Shown piece by piece: positions 32,009 through 40,616 of a DNA stretch of 64,000 bases. The stretch comes from Verrucomicrobiia bacterium (GTDB lineage Bacteria; Verrucomicrobiota; Verrucomicrobiia; Limisphaerales; Fontisphaeraceae). The translations under genes were made by a program, and so were the position numbers. Under the pieces are notes generated by a model, which was given only the letters and a program-made list of their open reading frames with translations, did not search any database and was not told where the DNA came from. Position 1 is the stretch's first letter. The number at the start of each line of letters is the position of its first letter. The stretch covers positions 1 through 64,000 of the forward strand of contig JAOAIT010000028.1 in assembly GCA_026414565.1 (NCBI GenBank), read 5' to 3'.

Positions 32009-35000
32009 ATGCAACTTCATTTACGGCCAGCCTGGGGTTTCTTGACCGCGGTAATGATCCTGTGTTTCAGCGTCGGCGTCATGGCCGCCGAGCCGGTGCT
32101 TTACAAGGGGCATCTGGTGCATCCGGAGCGGGTGCTGGTGAAGCTGAGGTCAGCGCCAGGGGGACAGTTGGCGGCGCCCACCGCGCAGGATTTGGCGGCG
32201 CTGGGTGAAGCGCCGCAGGCGTCCATCGCGCTGTTGCCTGGCTGGTGGATCCTCGAGGAAACGCCCCAGGCCAAAGCGGCCGCCGGTGAAGCGGTGGACG
32301 CGAAGGCCGCCGTCCGGCGGCTGGCGGCCCGGTTGGAGAAGTTGCAGCGCAGCGGTTTGTTTGCCTGGGTCGAGCCGGACTGGCTGTTGACGAAATGCGC
32401 CACGCCCACCGATGCGGCCTTCACGGATGGGCGGCTCTGGGGGTTGCGCAACACCGGGCAGAGCGGCGGCACCGTTGGGGTGGATGTGGGGGCGGTGGCG
32501 GCTTGGGACGTGACGGTGGGTTCCACCAATGTCATTGTGGCGGTGGTGGATACGGGGATTCGTTATACGCATCAAGATTTGCAGGCCAACATGTGGCGCA
32601 ACCCCGGGGAGGTGCCGGGCAACGGGGTGGACGATGATCGGGATGGTTACGTGGACAATGTGTATGGGATCAACGCCATCACCGGCTCGGGCGATCCCAT
32701 GGACGACGAAGGGCATGGCACGCATGTGGCGGGCACGATTGGGGCGGTGGCCAACAACGGCCAGCCGGTGGTGGGGGTGGCGTGGCGGGTGCGGTTGATG
32801 GCTTGCAAATTTCTGGACGCCAACGGCTCCGGCAAAACTTCCGATGCCATCAAGGGCCTGGATTTTGCCGTGGCCAAGGGGGCGCGGGTCATCAACGGCA
32901 GCTTTGGCGGGGGTCCTTACAGCCAGGCGTTTTATGAGGCCCTCGTCCGCGCGCGGGATCGGGGGGTGCTGTTCGTGGCCGCTGCGGGTAATGAAGCCAA
33001 TAACAACGACACTTCCCCGGTCTATCCGGCCTCGTACGCGGTGGACAACGTGATTGCGGTGGCGGCCATTGACCGCACGGGCGCGCTGGCGGATTTTTCC
33101 AATTACGGCCGCACGTCGGTGGATTTGGCGGCGCCGGGGGTGGCGATTTTCTCGTGTTACAACGGCAGCGACACGGATACCAAAAGCCTAAATGGGACCA
33201 GCATGGCGGCGCCGCACGTGGCGGGGGTGGCAGCGCTGGTGTGGAGCGCGCAGCCGGCGATGACCGTGAGCGAAATGCGCCAGCGCCTGCTGGGCACGAC
33301 GGTGGCCATGGGTTCGTTGTTGAATCGCACGGTGACGGGCGGGCGGGTCAACGCGGCGCAGGCGTTGCAGGGCATTGCCACCAATGCCGTGCAGTGGGTG
33401 GTCAGCCCGCCGGAGGGCAGCACGGTGGTGGCGGGCAGTTCGACGCGATTCACTGTCGCCCTGCTGGCCGCAAGCCCCGTGACCAACGCCACGGTGACGG
33501 CGCAGCCTGCCGGACAAAGCGCGGTGGTGCTGGCCTACAACGCGGCAGAGGATCGGTATGCCGGCCTGCTGGCGGTGCCCTCGTTTGCCACCACCTGGGA
33601 GGTGACTTTTTCGCTCAATCTTCCGGGGCGGTTGAGCACGAATTGGGTGGGCAGTTACACGGTCATTACGCCGCCTGCGAATGACAATTTTGCCAAGGGC
33701 ACCGTGCTGGCCTCCGGCACGAATTTGTGGGTGAGCGGCAACAACCGCCAGGCCAGCCGGGAAAGCGGAGAGCCATTGCATGCCGGCAACGGGGGCGGGG
33801 CCTCGGTGTGGTGGCGCTGGACGGCGCCGCAGAGCGGGCGCTATGAGGTGCACACCACCGGGAGCAATTTTGACACGCTGCTGGCGGTGTACACGGGCAA
33901 CGCGGTGAACGCCCTAACGAGCGTGGCCTCCAATGATGATGATCCTGCAGGCGGCGTCAGCAGCCGCGTGCAATTCCAGGCGACGGGGGGGACGGTTTAT
34001 CAGATTGCGGTGGATGGCTACAACGGCGCCAGCGGGGACATTCAATTAAACCTGGCCGTCGTGCCGGTGACGCCACCGCCCGCCAACGATGCCTTTGCGC
34101 AGTCCATCACCCTCACCGGCGCTTTGGCCACGGTGACCGGCCACAACCGCCTGGCCACGAAGGAGGCCGGCGAGCCGAATCACGGCAGCAACAGGGGCGG
34201 GGCGTCGGTGTGGTGGCGCTGGGTGGCGCCCGCGTCGGGGACCGTAAGCCTGACCACGGCGGGGAGCGATTTTGATACGTTGCTGGCGGTGTACACCGGT
34301 GGGAGTGTCAGCAGTTTGAACCTGGTGGCCGGGAATGATGACGATCCCAACGGCGGCGTGCAAAGCCGGGTGAGCTTTACGGCCGCGGCGGGCACGGTCT
34401 ATGCGATTGCGGTGGATGGTTACAACGGCGCGCAGGGGAACATTCAGTTGAATCTCAATCAGGCTCAGGGGCCGGCCCGGCCGTTGAACGATGATTTTGC
34501 CGCGGCGAGTGTGCTGAGCGGGACGAATGTGACGGTGTCCGGGGTCAACCGGGGGGCGACGCGCGAGAGCGGCGAGCCGCAGCATGCGGGCAATGCGGGC
34601 GGGCGTTCGGTATGGTGGCGGTGGGTGGCGCCCGCGCGCGGGGCCATTCAGGTGCACACCCGCGGCAGCAACTTTGACACGCTGCTGGCGGTGTACACGG
34701 GTTCGAGCCTGGGCAGCCTGACGGCGGTGGCGGCGAATGATGATGATCCCGAGGGCGGCACGCAAAGTTACGTGACGCTCAATGTGGTGACCGGCATTAC
34801 GTATTACATCGCGGTGGATGGTTATCAGGGCTGGCTGGGGGATGTTGCCGCGGGCGACATTCAGTTGCAGTTGCAATATTTGGGGCAGCGCCCGCCGAAT
34901 GATGATTTTGCGCAGCGGGTGCCGTTGACGGGGGCCGTGGTCACGGCCACGGGCACCAGTGTGGGCGCCACCACCGAGAGCGGCGAGCCGCAGCACAACG

Positions 35001-36820
35001 GCTTGCCGGCCAACCGCTCGGTGTGGTGGTCCTGGCGGCCGGGGCGGGATGGGTATGTGCGCATCACCACGGAGGGAAGCAGTTTTGACACGGTGCTGGC
35101 GGTGTACACCGGCAACACGCTCGGCACGTTGCGGCTGGTGCAGGGCAATGATGATGGGTTGACGGCCATGCCCCCCACGCCGTACTGGAGCGAGGTGTAC
35201 TTCTGGGCGCGGGCGGACACGACCTACCAGATAGCGGTGGATGGTTTTGGAGCCAGCTCAGGGGCGATGGTGCTGAACATCGCGCAACAGTTGACCTCGA
35301 GCAACCTTTATTTCACGGACTTCAACGCCAGCAATGGTTACCGGGCGGGGATGCCCCTGAACGGTCAGAATGGCTGGACGATGCAGGGGGCCTCTCCGGC
35401 GTCGCAGATTCTGAGCGCGGGCAGCGGGGGCGAGCAAATGGCGTATATCGGTTATTCACCTACTTATTCGACAACATACAGCCGGCATTATGTGTGGCGG
35501 CCGGTGAGCTACCTGCCGGCCACCAATCAGGTGGTGCGTTTTTCCACGCGGATGCGGCTGGTGGATTCCACCAACGGACGCTATGACCATTTTGCCTGGG
35601 CGGTGTTCAACCGGTCGGGCGACTTTTTGTTCGAGGTGCGTTTTCACAATGATGAGTCGCCGGTGGGCATTTATTATCGGCTGAATGATGGCCTGCCGCC
35701 GGAATCTACCGATGTGACGATGGGCAATGATGTGGAGTACGAGTTTAGCCTGCTGATGGATTTCAACCGCAATGTGTGGGAGGCGTCGCTGGACGGCATG
35801 ACGTTGGTGGAGGGGGTGCCCATAAACAACGGCAATAATCCGGTGCTGTTGAACCTGGGCGAAATTGATGCGGTGTGGTACTGGTCCAGCCCGCCCAACG
35901 GAGGCGACAACTATCTGTTGTTTGATGATTACCGGATCGAGATCCTCACGGTGGGCCGGCCGCCGGTGATCTTGAGTGCGCCGGCCAGTGTGGCGGTGAC
36001 GGAGGGCGCCACGGTCAACCTGCAGGTGCAGGCGGGGGGCACGGCGCCGCTGTTTTATCGGTGGTTGCGCGATGGCGAAGCGGTGGCCGGCGCCACCAAT
36101 GCGGTGCTGCTGCTGGCCAACATCAACGTCAACCAGGCGGGGAATTACCAGGTGTTGGTGAGCAATCAGTTTGGCACGGTGCTGAGCGCTCCGGCGGTGG
36201 TGCAGGTCAACCGCCCGCTGGTGCGGCCGTCCAATGACCAATTCAGCCAGCGGGCGCAGTTGACGGGGCTGTCCAATGTGGTGACGGCCTCGAATCTGGG
36301 GGCAACCCAGGAGTTTGGGGAGCCGCTGCACGCCGGCAATGCCGGCGGCGCCTCGGTTTGGTGGACCTGGCGGGCGCCGGTGACTGGAAGGTTTACGGTG
36401 TCCACGGTGGGCAGTGATTTTGACACCGTGCTGGCGGTGTACACCGGCACGGCGCTGGAGCAGTTAACGCTGGTGGCGGCCAATGACGACGCCCAGGCCC
36501 AGCAGCGGGGAAGCTGGCTGACCTTTACGGCGCAAAGCAACGCCATTTACCAAATCGCCGTGGACGGTTTTAATGGCGCCTACGGGAACATCCGCCTCAG
36601 CCTGAAGCCCGATGCCACGCCGCGCTGGCTGGCGCCTGCGCGGAGCGGCGGCCTGGTGTTTGAATTTACGGGCGAGCAGGGGTTGCGCTTCACGCTGCAA
36701 ACCTCCACCAACCTCAGGGATTGGCTGACCGTTACCAATTATGTGAACTTGCAGGGCACGGTGCGCCACGTGGAGCCGCCGAGCCAGCCCAGGCGCTTTT
36801 ATCGCGTGGTGCAGGAGTAA
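32009..36820 (+). CDS. large secreted subtilisin-like protease with five repeated modules
   Basis: A 1603-residue protein. After the signal helix (F-L-T-A-V-M-I-L-C-F-S-V-G-V-M-A) and an inhibitor-type propeptide, the S8 catalytic triad is Asp181 (V-V-D-T-G-I), His236 (G-H-G-T-H-V-A-G) and Ser398 (G-T-S-M-A-A-P-H). Four tandem copies of a roughly 130-residue beta-rich module follow, then a concanavalin-like domain, an Ig-like domain and a fifth module, and a T-S-T-N-L-R-D-W ... F-Y-R-V tail. Each module has S-V-W-W-x-W, F-D-T-x-L-A-V-Y-T-G and I-A-V-D-G. It probably degrades protein outside the cell. ATG 32009 gives the best signal peptide. Confidence 0.9.
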   Translation: MQLHLRPAWGFLTAVMILCFSVGVMAAEPVLYKGHLVHPERVLVKLRSAPGGQLAAPTAQDLAALGEAPQASIALLPGWWILEETPQAKAAAGEAVDAKAAVRRLAARLEKLQRSGLFAWVEPDWLLTKCATPTDAAFTDGRLWGLRNTGQSGGTVGVDVGAVAAWDVTVGSTNVIVAVVDTGIRYTHQDLQANMWRNPGEVPGNGVDDDRDGYVDNVYGINAITGSGDPMDDEGHGTHVAGTIGAVANNGQPVVGVAWRVRLMACKFLDANGSGKTSDAIKGLDFAVAKGARVINGSFGGGPYSQAFYEALVRARDRGVLFVAAAGNEANNNDTSPVYPASYAVDNVIAVAAIDRTGALADFSNYGRTSVDLAAPGVAIFSCYNGSDTDTKSLNGTSMAAPHVAGVAALVWSAQPAMTVSEMRQRLLGTTVAMGSLLNRTVTGGRVNAAQALQGIATNAVQWVVSPPEGSTVVAGSSTRFTVALLAASPVTNATVTAQPAGQSAVVLAYNAAEDRYAGLLAVPSFATTWEVTFSLNLPGRLSTNWVGSYTVITPPANDNFAKGTVLASGTNLWVSGNNRQASRESGEPLHAGNGGGASVWWRWTAPQSGRYEVHTTGSNFDTLLAVYTGNAVNALTSVASNDDDPAGGVSSRVQFQATGGTVYQIAVDGYNGASGDIQLNLAVVPVTPPPANDAFAQSITLTGALATVTGHNRLATKEAGEPNHGSNRGGASVWWRWVAPASGTVSLTTAGSDFDTLLAVYTGGSVSSLNLVAGNDDDPNGGVQSRVSFTAAAGTVYAIAVDGYNGAQGNIQLNLNQAQGPARPLNDDFAAASVLSGTNVTVSGVNRGATRESGEPQHAGNAGGRSVWWRWVAPARGAIQVHTRGSNFDTLLAVYTGSSLGSLTAVAANDDDPEGGTQSYVTLNVVTGITYYIAVDGYQGWLGDVAAGDIQLQLQYLGQRPPNDDFAQRVPLTGAVVTATGTSVGATTESGEPQHNGLPANRSVWWSWRPGRDGYVRITTEGSSFDTVLAVYTGNTLGTLRLVQGNDDGLTAMPPTPYWSEVYFWARADTTYQIAVDGFGASSGAMVLNIAQQLTSSNLYFTDFNASNGYRAGMPLNGQNGWTMQGASPASQILSAGSGGEQMAYIGYSPTYSTTYSRHYVWRPVSYLPATNQVVRFSTRMRLVDSTNGRYDHFAWAVFNRSGDFLFEVRFHNDESPVGIYYRLNDGLPPESTDVTMGNDVEYEFSLLMDFNRNVWEASLDGMTLVEGVPINNGNNPVLLNLGEIDAVWYWSSPPNGGDNYLLFDDYRIEILTVGRPPVILSAPASVAVTEGATVNLQVQAGGTAPLFYRWLRDGEAVAGATNAVLLLANINVNQAGNYQVLVSNQFGTVLSAPAVVQVNRPLVRPSNDQFSQRAQLTGLSNVVTASNLGATQEFGEPLHAGNAGGASVWWTWRAPVTGRFTVSTVGSDFDTVLAVYTGTALEQLTLVAANDDAQAQQRGSWLTFTAQSNAIYQIAVDGFNGAYGNIRLSLKPDATPRWLAPARSGGLVFEFTGEQGLRFTLQTSTNLRDWLTVTNYVNLQGTVRHVEPPSQPRRFYRVVQE
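33671..36606 (+). repeat. five copies of a 130-residue module within the subtilase
   Basis: Module copies are at about 33671-34056, 34073-34464, 34484-34881 and 34891-35290, with the fifth displaced to 36221-36606. Each begins N-D-x-F, carries E-S/A-G-E-P-x-H, S-V-W-W-x-W, F-D-T-L/V-L-A-V-Y-T-G, N-D-D and I-A-V-D-G. They diverge in sequence but not in length, so they are old duplications; the first three are most alike. The fold resembles pre-peptidase C-terminal type domains. Confidence 0.8.
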
Positions 36821-37162
36821 GGCCTGGACGCAGGGCCGCTTCCTGGACCCGCCCTCCCCCGGGCCGGAAAACCCAATCCCGGCAGCAGGAGCGGAGTCGT
36901 CATGTTGCCCGGCTGGTACGACGGGGAGAGCGCGACGAAAAACGGCCAGAGCTTCAGCTTGTGGAGGGCCGCAGCAGCGCAGTCCAGGCGGGGAATACGC
37001 GGTTTAGGAGGATTGATGTTGCCTTGAGTAGTATAAATCTATCTAATATATCCTATAAACGTTGACACCGGCGGCGGCAGTGGTAGCTTGACCGCAGCAA
37101 GAAATCGCAGCCAGCCGGTGGCGTCCGCCCCGGCTGTTTGTCATCCCAGAAGAGTAATTCGC
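36821..37162. other. intergenic, possible korAB promoter region
   Basis: About 340 bases without a convincing gene. An AT-rich segment at 37025-37065 could hold the korA promoter but no clean -35/-10 pair stands out. A perfect AGGAGG (37006-37011) precedes an ATG at 37016 that opens only Met-Leu-Pro before a stop, which might be a leader peptide or chance. Confidence 0.4.
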
Positions 37163-38998
37163 ATGAGTGCGGAGACAGTCAAAACGGCCCCCACGGCGCC
37201 CGGTGAAGGCCTGAAGCGGGTGGACATTGCGCAAGCGGTGATTCGTATTGCGGGCAATTCCCAGGACGGCATTCAGGCGCTGGGCGGTTTTTTGGCCCGC
37301 CTGGCGGGCCGCACGGAGAAGGAGGTCATGACGTTCATGACCATTCCTTCGACCATCTCGGGGGGGCCATCCATTTTCCAGGTGCGGATTGGGTCGGGGG
37401 AGGTGTTGAGCGCGGGGGATGAGGCGGATTTGCTGCTGGCGTTTTACCAGCACTCGTATGAGAACCACATCCACTTTTTGAAGGCGGATGGGATGGTGTT
37501 GTACGACAGCGACAATGTGGAGCCGAAGCCGGAGTGGACGGCGCGGTGGCGGCATGTGGGGGTGCCGATTTCCACGCTGACGGTGGAGGCGATTGGGGGG
37601 ACCTCGAAGGACAAGGGAAAGAACCTTTACGCGCTGGGGCTGCTGGCGCGGTTGTATGATTTGGACGTGCCGCGGCTGGAGGAGCTGATTCGCGAGCGGT
37701 TCACGGGACGGGACGCCACGGTGCTGACGAACGCGCTGACGGCGTTTCATGCCGGTTATGGTTACTCGCTGGACAAGGCGCGGGAGCTGTACCGCTTTCA
37801 GCCAGGGCATCATCATCGGCCGCAGGTGGTGATGAATGGCAACGAGGCGCTGGCGTATGGTTTTCTGGCGGCGGGGGTGCGCTTTGGCGCGGCCTATCCG
37901 ATTACGCCGTGGTCGGACACCATGGAATTGCTGCGGCGGGAGCTGCCCAAGTACGGGGGCATTTTTGTGCAGTGCGAGGATGAGATTGCCTCCATGTGCA
38001 TGGCGCTGGGGGCGGGCTATGCGGGGCGGGTGGCGGTGACGGGCACCAGCGGGCCGGGGTTGTCCTTGAAATCGGAGGCGATTGGGTGGGGGGTGATGGC
38101 GGAGGTGCCGGTGGTGGTGGTGGACGTGCAGCGGGGCGGGCCTTCCACGGGGCTGCCCACGCAGGTGGAGCAGTCGGATTTGCACATTGCGTGCTTTGGG
38201 ACGCACGGGGATGCGCCGCGGATTGTGCTGGCGCCGGCGGATGTGGAGGATTGTTTTTACACGGCCATCGAGGCGGTGAACATTGCGCGCAAGTACAACA
38301 CGGTGGTGACGGTGCTCAGCGATCAGGCGATAGCCACGCGGATCGAGGCATTTGAGGAGCCGGACTTGGAGAAGATCTGCCAGGAGCTGCCGATTGATTT
38401 GACGCCGGTGGCGGAGCACAAGCCCTATGATTTGAGCGCGCCGGACGGCATCTCCCGGCACATCCCGCCGGGCACGCCGGTGCTCAACGGCAAGTATCCG
38501 GTGGCGGCCGGGCTGGAGCACGACGAGATGGGGCATCCCAGCGCCTCGCCCAAGTACCACATGGCGATGACGGCCAAACGGCGGAAGAAAATCCAGGCCT
38601 TTGCCGCCACGCTGCCCGTGCCGGAGGTGTACGGGCCGCCGGAGGGGGAGCTGCTGCTGGTGGGATGGGGTTCGACGCAGGGGCCGATTCGCGAGGCGGT
38701 GGACTTGGCGCGCAGCCAGGGCGAGATCATCTCGGCATTGCATTTGCGTTACTTGAATCCATTGCCGCCGAAGCTGGACGAGATTTTGCGGCGTTTCCGC
38801 CATGTGCTGGTGGTGGAGATGAATGATGAGGGGATTTACGGGTACGGGCAACTGGCCATGTTGCTGCGCGCCCGTTACTGCCTGAATCACATTGGGGGTC
38901 TCAACAAGACCGAGGGCTTGACCTTCAAAGTGCGCGAGATTTACGAGGGCGCGATGGCGCGGCTGGCGCAATGGCGCGCCGGGGCGGGAGCGCAATAA
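37163..38998 (+). CDS. korA: 2-oxoacid:ferredoxin oxidoreductase, fused gamma-alpha subunit (KorA)
   Basis: A 611-residue protein. The N-terminal 190 residues are the gamma domain (G-G-x-G motif region, V-G-V-P-I-S-T-L). The alpha domain follows with A-Y-P-I-T-P-W-S-D-T-M-E, T-G-T-S-G-P-G-L-S-L, G-G-P-S-T-G-L-P-T and a C-terminal domain with L-L-V-G-W-G-S-T-Q-G and H-L-R-Y-L-N-P-L. It forms a complex with KorB to convert 2-oxoacids, most likely 2-oxoglutarate, to acyl-CoA with reduction of ferredoxin. ATG 37163 is preferred over an upstream frame. KorB starts 30 bases after the stop. Confidence 0.9.
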   Translation: MSAETVKTAPTAPGEGLKRVDIAQAVIRIAGNSQDGIQALGGFLARLAGRTEKEVMTFMTIPSTISGGPSIFQVRIGSGEVLSAGDEADLLLAFYQHSYENHIHFLKADGMVLYDSDNVEPKPEWTARWRHVGVPISTLTVEAIGGTSKDKGKNLYALGLLARLYDLDVPRLEELIRERFTGRDATVLTNALTAFHAGYGYSLDKARELYRFQPGHHHRPQVVMNGNEALAYGFLAAGVRFGAAYPITPWSDTMELLRRELPKYGGIFVQCEDEIASMCMALGAGYAGRVAVTGTSGPGLSLKSEAIGWGVMAEVPVVVVDVQRGGPSTGLPTQVEQSDLHIACFGTHGDAPRIVLAPADVEDCFYTAIEAVNIARKYNTVVTVLSDQAIATRIEAFEEPDLEKICQELPIDLTPVAEHKPYDLSAPDGISRHIPPGTPVLNGKYPVAAGLEHDEMGHPSASPKYHMAMTAKRRKKIQAFAATLPVPEVYGPPEGELLLVGWGSTQGPIREAVDLARSQGEIISALHLRYLNPLPPKLDEILRRFRHVLVVEMNDEGIYGYGQLAMLLRARYCLNHIGGLNKTEGLTFKVREIYEGAMARLAQWRAGAGAQ

Positions 38999-39027
38999 CC
39001 TTTACGAACGAGCAACGGGTGACGCTT

Positions 39028-39966
39028 ATGAGTGAGAGCACCACAGCAACGCAGGAAAAAACGATCGCGCTGGCGGTGATGCCCGCCGCGCCGGGCCGCA
39101 AGCCGTTGACGAAGAAGGATCTGGTGGCGGATCATCCCACCTGGTGCCCCGGCTGCGGGGATTTTTCCGTGCTGGCCATCTTTTTGAAGATGCTGGAGAA
39201 GCGGCAACTGGAGCACGAAAAGATCACCACCGTTTCGGGCATCGGCTGCTCGAGCCGATTCCCGTATTTTGTGCAGGCGCACGGGGCGCATTTCATTCAC
39301 GGTCGGACGCTGCCCTTTGCGACGGGGGTGGCGCTGACGCGGCCGGATTTGCATGTGTTTGTGTTCAGCGGCGACGGGGATGCGCTGTCCATTGGGGGCA
39401 ATCACTTCACGCACACGGCGCGCAAAAACGTCAAGATGACGGTGGTGGTGATGGACAACCAGGTGTATGGGCTGACCAAGAAACAGACCTCGCCCACCTC
39501 GCCGATCGGCTACCGCAGCAAGACGGATGTGACGGGCGCGGTGGACCGGCCCATCAACCCGCTGAAACAGGCGCTGGCCTCCGGGGCCACGTTTGTGGCG
39601 CGCACCACCCACACCAATCCGAATCACATGCTGCAAATGCTCGAAGCGGCGTTTGATCATCAGGGTTTCAGCTTCATCGAGTGCCTGAGCGAGTGCGTGG
39701 AGTTTTACGAGGGGGCGTTTGATGCGGCCAATCCGCGCAAAGGCGGCCAGTTCAAGACCGTGCCGGCGGAGCATGACGTCACCAATGAGGTGGCCGCCTA
39801 TCAACTGGCGGATGAGCCATTTCCGGGCTATTTCGGCATTTTCTATCAGGTGCGGCGGCCCACGAAATATGAGGTCGAGCAGCGGCTGATTGAGCAGGCG
39901 CGCAAGCCGCTGGCCGGGCTGGCGCCGTGGCAGATTCTGCAAAAGAGTTTTGCCAACATGCGGTGA
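39028..39966 (+). CDS. korB: 2-oxoacid:ferredoxin oxidoreductase, beta subunit (KorB)
   Basis: A 312-residue thiamine-diphosphate-binding subunit. It has W-C-P-G-C-G near the N-terminus, G-I-G-C-S-S-R-F-P-Y-F, and the ThDP/Mg motif G-D-G-D-A-L-S-I-G-G-N-H. These match the KorB-type beta subunit rather than the four-cluster pyruvate enzymes. It works with KorA in ferredoxin-linked oxidation or reductive carboxylation of 2-oxoacids. No ferredoxin-like delta subunit gene is present nearby. ATG 39028 chosen. Confidence 0.92.
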   Translation: MSESTTATQEKTIALAVMPAAPGRKPLTKKDLVADHPTWCPGCGDFSVLAIFLKMLEKRQLEHEKITTVSGIGCSSRFPYFVQAHGAHFIHGRTLPFATGVALTRPDLHVFVFSGDGDALSIGGNHFTHTARKNVKMTVVVMDNQVYGLTKKQTSPTSPIGYRSKTDVTGAVDRPINPLKQALASGATFVARTTHTNPNHMLQMLEAAFDHQGFSFIECLSECVEFYEGAFDAANPRKGGQFKTVPAEHDVTNEVAAYQLADEPFPGYFGIFYQVRRPTKYEVEQRLIEQARKPLAGLAPWQILQKSFANMR

Positions 39967-40616
39967 GCCGCGGGGCGGCGGGCGGCGGGCGGGCCACCGC
40001 AGGTGGCGCGCGGCGCCGCGGCATGTTTGTGGGCGTGGAAAAGCCGGTTAAATTTCTCAGGGAGGGTCCACTTCGGTTGCAGAAAAATTTTCTGTACAAG
40101 TGCCGTGATGGGGGTAGGTTGGCAGTGAATAAACCCAAAGCTCATGGTGACCCCATCAGGTTGTCAGGGCGTGAATTCTTTGAAAAATCGCGGTGAATGA
40201 GGCGGGATGAGGCGCGCGGGCGCGACAGCCGTGGCGGCGCGGGGCCGAAGGCTGCAAAACCCCTGTTTTTACAGGCCGAAAAGGGCTGTGAATAAGTTGT
40301 GGAAAAGTGTTGATATATTCTACTAGGCAGGGGGGGCGCTTTGGCGTAAAACTCAGCCCGCGTTTTCGACGCACCCAGTCAAACGCCGATAACACAAGTC
40401 AAGCGAGGCTGGGGAGAGGTTTTGTCGTAAGTACTTGTCAACAGGGCAGATATGTATTGGGCAGAAGGCAAGTGCGGCATTTTTATGCGAGCTTTGGCCT
40501 GCGTGGCCAAAGCCAGTGACCGGATTTCTTGCTGGCCGCACCGGCTTGTTTGCCAGGCATATCGGGGGGACGTGAATAAATCAGGCCGCAGGGCTGGTTA
40601 ACGGGAGCAGGCAAAC
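39967..40616. promoter_or_regulatory. region upstream of dnaA with DnaA-box-like sites
   Basis: A 650-base interval with no convincing gene. TGTGAATAA (40287-40295) is a perfect complement of the DnaA box TTATTCACA; TGTGGAAAA (40298-40306) lies 3 bases further, and one-mismatch copies AGTGAATAA (40124-40132) and CGTGAATAA (40571-40579) flank them. All four read in the same orientation. An AT-rich stretch (TTGATATATTCTACTAG, 40310-40326) adjoins the central pair. This suits DnaA autoregulation or an origin, but strand composition shows no switch here. Confidence 0.55.

Noticed and set aside
37043-38995. 650-codon open frame opposite korA
   Set aside because: Antisense to a clear KorA; the product is His/Arg/Pro-rich with no motif, as expected for GC-rich DNA.
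39927-40196. 89-codon open frame overlapping the korB end and the region before dnaA
   Set aside because: The start is inside korB, there is no ribosome site, and it crosses DnaA-box-like sequence.
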